Source: Bdellovibrionales bacterium (lineage in GTDB: Bacteria; Bdellovibrionota_G; JALEGL01; JAGRAY01). From it: a DNA stretch of 14,089 nucleotides. A model generated the notes under the pieces. The model was not told the origin of the DNA and did not search any database. It was given only the letters and a program-made list of their open reading frames with translations. Below, piece after piece: positions 1 to 6,634 of the stretch (position 1 is the first letter of the stretch; each line of letters starts with the position of its first letter). The DNA is taken from positions 1-14,089 of the forward strand of contig JAGRAY010000031.1 of NCBI GenBank assembly GCA_020434375.1. Reading direction: 5' to 3'. The translations under genes and the position numbers were made by a program.

Positions 1-877
1 AATTGCTCATGACGGTGCCTACAACTCCACCATCGAGTTCACTGCGTGCATGGAGCCAAGGAGCCAAAATCGACAAAAGATCGTCGCCATCGTAAACATG
101 GCCGGTGCGGTCTACCATCATTAATCGATCTCCATCGCCATCGAACGAAATACCCAGGTCCGCGTGATTTTCCTTCACCTTTGACACTAGAAATTCAGGA
201 TATACGGCACCACAACCGTCATTAATATTAATTCCGTCAGGGTGAACCCCATAACAAAAAATATCGGCTCCAAGTTCACCAAAAACCAAAGGAGCAATTT
301 TATAGGTCGCCCCATTGGCACAGTCGAGAACTATCTTGAGATTTTTTAGCGTCAAGTGTTTTGGAAAATTGTATTTCAAATAAGTGATGTAACGCCCTTT
401 TGCATCTTCTAGGCGACTCGCTTTACCAATAAACTCAGGTTTTGGTGTCATCTCGATCAAAGCGTTTTCGTCTTTAATTAAACTTTCAATACCTTCCTCA
501 AATTCATCAGAAAGCTTGTAGCCGTCGGGTCCAAAAAATTTAATGCCATTGTCGCTATAAGGATTGTGAGATGCTGAGATCACTGCACCAGCTTGCGCTC
601 TCATAGCCGTCGTTAAAAAAGCAATTCCAGGGGTTGGCATAGGTCCGACTAACATGACGTCGACACCCATTGAACATAATCCTGCAGCCAAAGAGGTCTC
701 GAACATGTATCCCGAAGATCTCGTATCTTTTCCAATAAGCATCACATGATCTGATCCCTTTGATGACCTTCTCATTTCACAGGCAATAGCCCGCCCAACG
801 TCGAGAATGGTTTTCGCCGTCATGGGTTCTGAATTTGACTCACCTCGAATACCATCGGTTCCAAATAACTTTCTCAT
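1..877 (-). CDS. glmM: Phosphoglucosamine mutase GlmM (partial, C-terminus beyond left edge)
   Basis: GlmM interconverts glucosamine-6-phosphate and glucosamine-1-phosphate in the cytoplasm, on the path to UDP-GlcNAc for peptidoglycan and LPS. The 292 visible residues begin MRKLFGTDGIRG, the family's typical N-terminus. The phosphoserine loop SASHNP lies at residues 101-106 (active serine S103) and the metal-binding loop DGDGDR at 246-251. The family is about 450 residues long, so roughly a third (domain 4 and part of domain 3) lies beyond base 1. The start at 877 is preceded by a GAGGA ribosome-binding site, and the gene begins 25 bases after cdaR ends. The order cdaA-cdaR-glmM is the conserved c-di-AMP synthesis locus of many Gram-positive bacteria, where GlmM binds and inhibits CdaA; whether that control operates here is inference. 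No frameshift or missing catalytic residue is visible. Confidence 0.96.
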   Translation of the reverse strand, partial: MRKLFGTDGIRGESNSEPMTAKTILDVGRAIACEMRRSSKGSDHVMLIGKDTRSSGYMFETSLAAGLCSMGVDVMLVGPMPTPGIAFLTTAMRAQAGAVISASHNPYSDNGIKFFGPDGYKLSDEFEEGIESLIKDENALIEMTPKPEFIGKASRLEDAKGRYITYLKYNFPKHLTLKNLKIVLDCANGATYKIAPLVFGELGADIFCYGVHPDGININDGCGAVYPEFLVSKVKENHADLGISFDGDGDRLMMVDRTGHVYDGDDLLSILAPWLHARSELDGGVVGTVMSN

Positions 878-902
878 AAAGTCCTCATACAATCGTCTAT
901 CA

Positions 903-1823
903 CTATCTTCTTTTCTTTCTTACCAAGCGAAGTCGTTCTGGCACAATCTTAAAGTCGATTTTAGGAACAGATCGAATTTTTGGTTGCACCCAAGTCGTAC
1001 TCTTAGAAAGATCTTCACTCTTTGTTAAGGGCACAAAAGCTTCTAGGTTTTCGCTCAGATCTGCCAAATCACTGGCAAGCCCAGTGGCGTAGATAGTTAC
1101 CTCATTAGGGACAATTTGCCAACGTTGACTATCTGGAATAATGACAACCGGAATAAAATCAAACTTTTTTGTCACCGTATTTTCTTTAATTTCGACGGTT
1201 ACTTTAGCGGTTTGGGTCTGCATGCTCAAAAACTTCTCGATTGTTTCTAATTGAACAATTTCTTCAAAACTTCTTCGCCGACCATCTAATGAAACTGGTA
1301 TCGTCTGAATTTTTCCAAGACCATCTAACTCCGACTTTGTTCCCTTTACCTTAAGAACCGGCGGGTTAACTTTATAGCTAACAATTTCAAAGCCATATTC
1401 TAGCTGTCCCGCAAACCGAGCTACCACTGGAACTTGCTTTTCAAGGGATTGGTCCAAATATATTTTTACAACTTGGGGAACAACCTGAACAATACGCACA
1501 CCAAAAGGCAGTTCTAGATCTTCCTCGTGAATCCAGAATGTGTTGGCACCTGTCTTGGCTGATGAGAGATCTAGTCGGTAGGCATTGCTGTGATCTTGTT
1601 TGAGGCGCTCCACTTTGGAACTTGGTCCAACGACTCTGACTTGTAAAATAGAATCAAATTCGCGTGCAATCACCAAATTTTTTGGAATATTGGCGAGTTC
1701 AATGCTGACATCCAGATTTGTTTCAAGCTTTCGCTCCGCACGAACCATAAACCAAAGAAATAACGCCATGCCTAGGGAGAGAAGTTTTAATATTGGCTGT
1801 GATTTCAAATAGGTGCGTATCAT
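903..1823 (-). CDS. cdaR: YbbR-domain membrane protein, CdaA regulator CdaR
   Basis: This 306-residue protein has a short cytoplasmic N-terminus, one transmembrane helix at about residues 11-27 (LKLLSLGMALFLWFMV) and a long extracytoplasmic part made of about three YbbR-type beta-rich repeats (roughly 34-124, 129-214 and 216-300). The repeats show the family's pattern of a 'V.G....V' strand followed by 'aeVDLS'-like segments, for example VVGPSSKVERL and LKVKGTKSELDGL. In Firmicutes, CdaR (YbbR) binds the diadenylate cyclase CdaA at the membrane and modulates its activity. Its start codon overlaps the cdaA stop as ATGA and no Shine-Dalgarno sequence is visible upstream, so translation is probably coupled. 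The C-terminus ends in a basic run (VRKKRR). Family assignment is from length, topology, repeats and neighbours; the regulatory role here is inferred. Confidence 0.88.
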   Translation of the reverse strand: MIRTYLKSQPILKLLSLGMALFLWFMVRAERKLETNLDVSIELANIPKNLVIAREFDSILQVRVVGPSSKVERLKQDHSNAYRLDLSSAKTGANTFWIHEEDLELPFGVRIVQVVPQVVKIYLDQSLEKQVPVVARFAGQLEYGFEIVSYKVNPPVLKVKGTKSELDGLGKIQTIPVSLDGRRRSFEEIVQLETIEKFLSMQTQTAKVTVEIKENTVTKKFDFIPVVIIPDSQRWQIVPNEVTIYATGLASDLADLSENLEAFVPLTKSEDLSKSTTWVQPKIRSVPKIDFKIVPERLRLVRKKRR

Positions 1824-2644
1824 AGTGAACTAAATGGTTTAAATTTCTTAACATCTCTCCATGCCCTTTGAATCGAAAATCTCTGGGGTTGCATTTGATC
1901 AATTAAAATCCTACGAAGGGCTGTGCCATCGAGTCCATAAGTCAAATGACCTTCTGATGCCACTGAAATCCAGCCTTTCTCTTCTGAAACCACCACTACC
2001 ACAGCATCAGTTTCTTCTGTAATACTTACAGCTGCTCTATGGCGTGTTCCAACTTCCACTCCAAGGCGGGTCGAAATCGTCATCGGCAAAAAACATCCTG
2101 CCGCGAGAATTCGATTCTTTTGAATGACCACCGCACCATCGTGAATGGGCGAAGACGGGTGAAAAATACTCAATAACATTTCTTTATAGACAAGGCTTTC
2201 AAGACGAATTCCCATTTCCAAGTAATCAAGAATATGAGCTTCCCGCTCTAATACAATTAGTGCCCCTATCTTTTTATTAGCCATCGTCACCGAAGCCTTG
2301 ACAATCTCATCAATCACCTTTTGATCCTGTGGTGAACTAATCATTGAAAGCATCGGCGTACTTCCCATTCGCGTTAAAACTCTTCGAATATCCGATTGAA
2401 AAACAACCACCACAATAAGCAATAAGCTACCAAAAAGATGGGACAACAACCAACTCAATGTGTGAAGACCTACAAAAGACGATACCCAATAGGCGAAAAT
2501 CGCCACTGCCAGCCCCAGAAGCATATAGACAGCCTTAGTTCCTCGAATAAGTCGAAGCAGCCAATAAATCAACAAGGCAACGACAAAAATATCTAGAATG
2601 TCTATAAAAAATCTTAAGAAATCAAAATCGTCGAAAAAACTCAT
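1820..2644 (-). CDS. cdaA: Diadenylate cyclase CdaA (membrane c-di-AMP synthase)
   Basis: CdaA condenses two ATP into cyclic di-AMP, a second messenger tied to osmolyte transport and envelope homeostasis. The 274-residue protein has three hydrophobic helices in its first ~85 residues (about 16-33, 38-58 and 68-82), then the DAC (DisA_N) domain. Both catalytic signatures are intact: DGA at residues 169-171 within SSPIHDGAVVI, and RHR at 201-203 within GTRHRAAVS. The segment IGALIVLER (127-135) is also typical of the family, and length matches CdaA of Gram-positive bacteria. The start overlaps the ftsH stop (ATGA), and the stop overlaps the cdaR start the same way; neither junction has a good ribosome-binding site, suggesting translational coupling. 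It should be active. Cyclase identity is near certain; the cellular targets of c-di-AMP in this organism cannot be read from the window. Confidence 0.97.
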   Translation of the reverse strand: MSFFDDFDFLRFFIDILDIFVVALLIYWLLRLIRGTKAVYMLLGLAVAIFAYWVSSFVGLHTLSWLLSHLFGSLLLIVVVVFQSDIRRVLTRMGSTPMLSMISSPQDQKVIDEIVKASVTMANKKIGALIVLEREAHILDYLEMGIRLESLVYKEMLLSIFHPSSPIHDGAVVIQKNRILAAGCFLPMTISTRLGVEVGTRHRAAVSITEETDAVVVVVSEEKGWISVASEGHLTYGLDGTALRRILIDQMQPQRFSIQRAWRDVKKFKPFSSL

Positions 2645-4587
2645 CCCATAACCGGTTTAGGAGATAAATTAACCAGATTAATACCTGCACCTTCCGATTT
2701 GGGTTTATCTTTTTTCTTCAGGTCTTTAGATTTTTCAGCTTTCAATTCATCGACGCTCTTGCCTTCAATGAGGGCTTTGATTTCAACGCCATCAAGCGTT
2801 TCAAACTCTAGCAATGCCTTGGCTAGGCGATCCAATGCACTTCTATTTTCAGTAATTACCCGCTGGGCTCTCTTATAATTTCGATGTACAATCGACTGAA
2901 TCTCTTCATCGATAAGTTGTGCCGTACGTTCACTGTAGTTTGGGCGATGAGAAATATCCATGGCAAGAAACACCTCGTGTTCTTTTTGACCAAAAGTCAA
3001 AGGTCCTAACTTTTCGCTCATACCCCATTCACATACCATTTTTCGCGAAAGATCGGTCGCACGTTCAATGTCATTTCCGGCGCCATTGGTTTTTTTACCA
3101 AAAACGACTTCTTCAGCAACGCGTCCGCCCATCAAAATGGAAATCGTTGTCTCCGCATTTTCTTGGTTCAACGTATAAGTATCTTCTTCTGGTAGCTGAT
3201 GCGTAAGACCTAAGGCCATACCTCTAGGAATAATCGTTACTTTGTGGACACGGTCGGCTCCTGGCAACTTGGAGGCAACCAGCGTATGCCCGGCTTCGTG
3301 ATAGGAAGTCACTTCTTTTTCTTTTTCCGAAATAACCATTGTTTTACGTTCTTTGCCCAACATGATTTTATCTTTAGCCATTTCAAAATCATCCATAGTG
3401 ACTTTCTCTTGACCCATGCGAGCTGCTAATAGAGCTGCTTCGTTCACCATGTTTTCTAAATCTGCACCTGTAAAACCTGCCGTGCCCTTTGCCAGGGTTT
3501 CAAATTGTACGTTTTTATCCATCGGAACTTTTTTTGTATGAACTTTTAGAATTCCTACGCGTCCTTTGACATCGGGCCTTGGAACAACAACATGTCGATC
3601 GAATCTCCCCGGACGTAACAATGCTGGATCTAAAACATCAGGGCGATTGGTTGCCGCCACTAAAATGACTCCCTCATTAAAGTCGAAGCCGTCCATTTCC
3701 ACCAAAAGTTGATTAAGTGTTTGTTCTCGCTCATCGTGTCCACCACCCAGGCCAGCACCACGATGTCTTCCAACCGCATCGATTTCATCAATAAAAACAA
3801 TACAGGGCGCACTTTTCTTAGCTTGCTCGAAAAGATCACGTACCCGCGACGCACCGACGCCGACAAACATCTCGACAAAATCCGAGCCCGAAATAGAAAA
3901 AAATGGAACTCCAGCTTCGCCAGCGATAGCCTTTGCCAGAAGCGTCTTACCCGTACCCGGACTTCCCACCAAAAGAACGCCCTTTGGAATTCTACCTCCG
4001 AGTTTTGTAAATTTTTTGGGTTCTTTTAGAAAGTCTATAATCTCCTGGAGTTCTTCCTTTGACTCATCAACTCCCGCTACATCCGCAAAGGTCACTTTGG
4101 TTTTGTTTTCGCTTTGCAACTTGGCCTTCGATTTTCCAAAGCTTAGAGCTTTTCCACTTCCCGCCTGCAAGGCTTTCATCAGAAAAAACAACATCACCGC
4201 TGAAATAATAATCATAACCAGCGCCTGACCAGCGACATATTGCCAAAATCCGGATTTTTCGTCGTTGCTGGCTTCAAACTGGGAAACACCGTTTGACTCT
4301 AAGAAGCGTGTTAGCTCATCTCCAGTACCTACCCAATAGGTGGAAAAAGACTTAGATTTTATTTTATCAAAATCCTCCGGCTGATCAGTAAGCGCTGCTT
4401 TGTATTGACCCTGTATTTCTCCTCCTTTAATTTCGACCGATTCGACATAACCTTTGCGTACTTGCTCTCGAAATGTTCCATAGGCGATTTCCGAAACTTG
4501 AGGTTTAGAAAATCGAGACGCAGATTGATAAACCATCACAGCCATCAAAACTAACAAGACCCATAACAAAATAGATTTCTGCTTCAA
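2641..4587 (-). CDS. ftsH: ATP-dependent zinc metalloprotease FtsH
   Basis: FtsH is a hexameric inner-membrane AAA+ protease that extracts and degrades membrane proteins and short-lived regulators. The 648 residues show transmembrane helix 1 (about 5-22), a periplasmic segment, transmembrane helix 2 (about 118-138), Walker A GSPGTGKT (208-215), Walker B CIVFIDEID (262-270), the second region of homology (about 312-331, ATNRPDVLDPALLRPGRFDR), the zinc motif HEAGH (430-434) and the third zinc ligand D506 in GAGNDIERA. Length is normal; the tail after residue ~615 is lysine-rich. The start is TTG at 4587: an in-frame TAG lies only four codons upstream (4600-4602), no upstream ATG exists, and a GAGAGGGA ribosome-binding site sits six bases before it. 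It follows tilS by 148 bases and heads the cdaA-cdaR-glmM run. Confidence 0.98.
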   Translation of the reverse strand: MKQKSILLWVLLVLMAVMVYQSASRFSKPQVSEIAYGTFREQVRKGYVESVEIKGGEIQGQYKAALTDQPEDFDKIKSKSFSTYWVGTGDELTRFLESNGVSQFEASNDEKSGFWQYVAGQALVMIIISAVMLFFLMKALQAGSGKALSFGKSKAKLQSENKTKVTFADVAGVDESKEELQEIIDFLKEPKKFTKLGGRIPKGVLLVGSPGTGKTLLAKAIAGEAGVPFFSISGSDFVEMFVGVGASRVRDLFEQAKKSAPCIVFIDEIDAVGRHRGAGLGGGHDEREQTLNQLLVEMDGFDFNEGVILVAATNRPDVLDPALLRPGRFDRHVVVPRPDVKGRVGILKVHTKKVPMDKNVQFETLAKGTAGFTGADLENMVNEAALLAARMGQEKVTMDDFEMAKDKIMLGKERKTMVISEKEKEVTSYHEAGHTLVASKLPGADRVHKVTIIPRGMALGLTHQLPEEDTYTLNQENAETTISILMGGRVAEEVVFGKKTNGAGNDIERATDLSRKMVCEWGMSEKLGPLTFGQKEHEVFLAMDISHRPNYSERTAQLIDEEIQSIVHRNYKRAQRVITENRSALDRLAKALLEFETLDGVEIKALIEGKSVDELKAEKSKDLKKKDKPKSEGAGINLVNLSPKPVMG

Positions 4588-4592
4588 AACAA

Positions 4593-4600
4593 TCCCTCTC
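4593..4600 (-). promoter_or_regulatory. Ribosome-binding site that fixes the TTG start of ftsH
   Basis: Read on the minus strand this is GAGAGGGA, followed by five or six bases and TTG AAG CAG AAA. The in-frame stop TAG at 4600-4602 rules out any longer protein with an ATG start. Confidence 0.75.
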
Positions 4601-4686
4601 TAACTAATTTTATAGTAACGACGTTTTCTTCTTTTCATCCAAAACATTCATAACTATCAGTTCAACGACTCGTTTTTTCTAACATC

Positions 4687-4715
4687 TATATAGTAATCTT
4701 ACTCCAAACTAACAA
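4687..4715 (-). promoter_or_regulatory. Candidate sigma-70-type promoter for ftsH operon
   Basis: On the minus strand, TTGTTA (4715-4710) is followed after 17 bases by TATATA (4692-4687), about 100 bases upstream of the ftsH start. Each hexamer matches the consensus at four of six positions. No hairpin-plus-T-run terminator is seen between tilS and ftsH, so read-through from tilS is also possible. Confidence 0.35.
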
Positions 4716-4735
4716 CAAAAACGACCATTCGTAAC

Positions 4736-5740
4736 TTAGCTTTTCGCTCCTTTTTTAGCGTTTTCCATCAAAAAAAAATCTCCTTGTTTTCGGCAGATGA
4801 TACCCTTTGGAAGCTGAACATAAGCCTCATTTTTCTTTGACAAGAGAAGCTTTCTGGCAAGCATGATTTGTTCACGGCGAAGACCTGAGTAGCCTGAGAC
4901 TGCTTCTCGATAAAGATTCATAATTAACTGAGATTGAATAATTTTAGGAGCCAATTTAAACTGAGTAATCGAGTAACGGTTCTCTCCGCTGATGGCACTG
5001 CGTTTAAGAGCAGCTACCTCCTTTGCGATCAACACTTTGCACGCATTAAAAGACTCAGACAAATAGGCGAGATGTTTCGACACTTGGGGATTCATCTGTG
5101 TTTGTATTAATGGAATCAACTGTCTTCGAATAAAGTTACGCTTTGGATGAGTCAGAAGATTTGAGGAGTCCAAAACATAGCTTATCTGACACAACTCTGC
5201 CTCCAACAAAATCGCATTTCTTGGAATCTTGAGAAGAGGTCTTACAAAATAGGGTTTTCTAAAAGGTTGTATTCCTGATAATCCGGAGATATCTGTTCCT
5301 GTGAATAGTCTGAAAAGTAGTGTTTCGACTTGATCGTCAAGATGGTGAGCCAAAAAAATTCGTTGTGCTTGAGCTTCTTTTGCAACTTGACACAAAGATC
5401 GATACCTTTCACTTCTGAGAACATGTTCAGAAACGTGCTTTTTACCTAAAGAGAGTTTTTTTAAGTAAAAATGGAACCCCATTTCTCTTGCCGTCTCGCG
5501 ACAAAAGTCTGCATCCCGATCTGACTCTTTTCCACGAAGACCGTGGTTAATATGAGCCACACTTACATTAATGCCAAAGGCGTGATGATAGTCTTTCATC
5601 AGATGGAGCAACACCGAGGAATCGACACCTCCAGAATAAGCAACCAATATTTTCGAAACATTGCTCATGATATCTGGCAAGTCCAATGTGTTTTTTACCG
5701 TCCGAAACATTCGAACATGATTTTCTGGGCGTTGTGTCAT
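4736..5740 (-). CDS. tilS: tRNA(Ile)-lysidine synthetase TilS
   Basis: TilS attaches lysine to C34 of the CAU-anticodon tRNA-Ile, using ATP, so that the tRNA reads AUA. The 334-residue protein carries the PP-loop SGGVDSS (residues 36-42), HINHGLRG (63-70), AHHLDDQVET (131-140), the RPLL segment (about 167-170) and the DSSN...RNFIRR signature (191-206), all standard for TilS. At 334 residues it is shorter than E. coli TilS (about 430), so the C-terminal domain is reduced. The start at 5740 has no convincing ribosome-binding site; in-frame ATGs at codons 11 and 25 are alternatives, and the family usually has only 10-25 residues before the PP-loop, so M11 or M25 would also fit. tilS upstream of ftsH is a common bacterial arrangement. 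It is divergent from the beta-barrel gene starting at 5906. Confidence 0.95.
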   Translation of the reverse strand: MTQRPENHVRMFRTVKNTLDLPDIMSNVSKILVAYSGGVDSSVLLHLMKDYHHAFGINVSVAHINHGLRGKESDRDADFCRETAREMGFHFYLKKLSLGKKHVSEHVLRSERYRSLCQVAKEAQAQRIFLAHHLDDQVETLLFRLFTGTDISGLSGIQPFRKPYFVRPLLKIPRNAILLEAELCQISYVLDSSNLLTHPKRNFIRRQLIPLIQTQMNPQVSKHLAYLSESFNACKVLIAKEVAALKRSAISGENRYSITQFKLAPKIIQSQLIMNLYREAVSGYSGLRREQIMLARKLLLSKKNEAYVQLPKGIICRKQGDFFLMENAKKGAKS

Positions 5741-5905
5741 TTGTTATCAACTTCTAACTTGTTGGCATTAGTGGATTTTCGTAGTGAATTAAGTTTGTCA
5801 TGCAAAATAACTTCTGGTAACGTTTTTATTGTGGTTAGGCGTGGTGGGTCCATGCATCAAAAACAAATGTCAGATTTAAATGCTTTCTCCTTAATGAGGT
5901 TTTTT
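5741..5905. other. Divergent intergenic region between tilS and the envelope operon
   Basis: This 165-base stretch separates the two divergent transcription units and must hold the start signals for both unless they lie inside the genes. An open frame continuous with the beta-barrel gene crosses it from within tilS, but it has no coding character and the true start is at 5906. No obvious operator palindrome or terminator was seen. Confidence 0.6.
5795..5823 (+). promoter_or_regulatory. Weak candidate promoter for the envelope (Glt-like) operon
   Basis: TTGTCA (5795-5800, five of six consensus matches) is followed after 17 bases by TAACGT (5818-5823, only three of six). Spacing is ideal but the -10 is poor. 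It would give a leader of about 75 bases before the ATG at 5906. Confidence 0.25.
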
Positions 5906-6634
5906 ATGAAACAAATTCAAATTATGTTGTTCATCTTGTCCGCTTGTTTTCTGTTTAATTCACAAGACGTTTTGGCGCAATCGAAAAAAACAACTGAGAG
6001 CTCCGATGTAGGATCGTACAGTCGAGAAGGAATCGATGTCGTTCAAGGGCGTCTTTTTAGAAAAGCTCTCCGGCACGAGTTTTCTTTGGATGGAGGCTTG
6101 ATTGTTGACAACCAATTTCTTTTCTATCAACTCTTGCAACCCAGATACACTTTTCATTTGAGGGAATCCATCGGCTTTGAATTAAGCTTTGGAAAAGCTT
6201 TTCACCAAGAACGCGCCATCATTGATGCCCTTAAAGACGTTCAATGTGACCCTGACAACAATCCATCAACACCAACCGTTGACTGCAGTGTGGCGTTGGA
6301 CCCTCCCCCTGATCCTTTGAAAAACATGTATTTTGCAAATATTATTTGGTCACCCATTTATGGAAAGTTTTCGATCTTTTCAAAGAAAATCTACCACTTT
6401 GATATTTATATGCTTGCGGGAGGCGGCATGTTTGACAATGAACGTTCAAACCGTTTTGCGTTCAATGTTGGTGCCGGGGCCAAAGTCTTTGTCAATGACT
6501 GGTTCGCAGTTAGAGTTGATTTTCGGAACATCACTGTTCGAGAAGGGGCGCCGTTCAACCAAATCGTAAATAATCGAATTTATTCGTTGGGCGTATCTGC
6601 GTTTCTTCCAACGAAATCTAGGAATAATATATGA
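5906..6634 (+). CDS. Outer-membrane beta-barrel domain protein (OMP_myx-type), Glt-cluster associated
   Basis: This 242-residue protein starts at ATG 5906, preceded by GAGG at 5896-5899; the frame is open further upstream but that part is antisense to tilS. The N-terminus MKQIQIMLFILSACFLFNSQ ends in VLA|Q, a likely signal peptidase I site after residue 24, though LSAC (11-14) also reads as a lipobox. The mature part has alternating hydrophobic strands and the family-like segments 'GIDVVQGRLFRKALRHE' (42-58), 'WSPIYGKF' (148-155), 'HFDIYMLAGGG' (164-174) and 'NVGAGAKVFVNDWFAVRVDFR' in two parts (187-207). These recall the outer-membrane beta-barrel family of myxobacteria and Bdellovibrio, to which Glt gliding proteins such as GltA/B/H are similar in kind. 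Two cysteines (C114, C127) flank a Pro/Asn-rich probable loop. It overlaps the next gene by four bases (ATGA). Specific paralogue identity is not determined. Confidence 0.85.
   Translation: MKQIQIMLFILSACFLFNSQDVLAQSKKTTESSDVGSYSREGIDVVQGRLFRKALRHEFSLDGGLIVDNQFLFYQLLQPRYTFHLRESIGFELSFGKAFHQERAIIDALKDVQCDPDNNPSTPTVDCSVALDPPPDPLKNMYFANIIWSPIYGKFSIFSKKIYHFDIYMLAGGGMFDNERSNRFAFNVGAGAKVFVNDWFAVRVDFRNITVREGAPFNQIVNNRIYSLGVSAFLPTKSRNNI

Noticed and set aside
807..1028. Small plus-strand frame across the glmM/cdaR junction
   Set aside because: Antisense to two conserved genes, with no ribosome-binding site or recognisable domain.
2919..4228. Several plus-strand frames of 60-106 codons opposite ftsH
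   Set aside because: Shadow frames of a strongly conserved gene; they carry no protein-like features of their own.
4620..4680. Possible terminator between tilS and ftsH (AACGA-G-TCGTT palindrome)
   Set aside because: The one-base spacer leaves no proper loop and there is no T-run on the minus strand after it.
5543..5905. N-terminal extension of the beta-barrel gene by 121 codons
   Set aside because: It is antisense to the conserved N-terminal half of tilS, has no ribosome-binding site, and would bury the signal peptide; GAGG plus ATG at 5906 explains the start.
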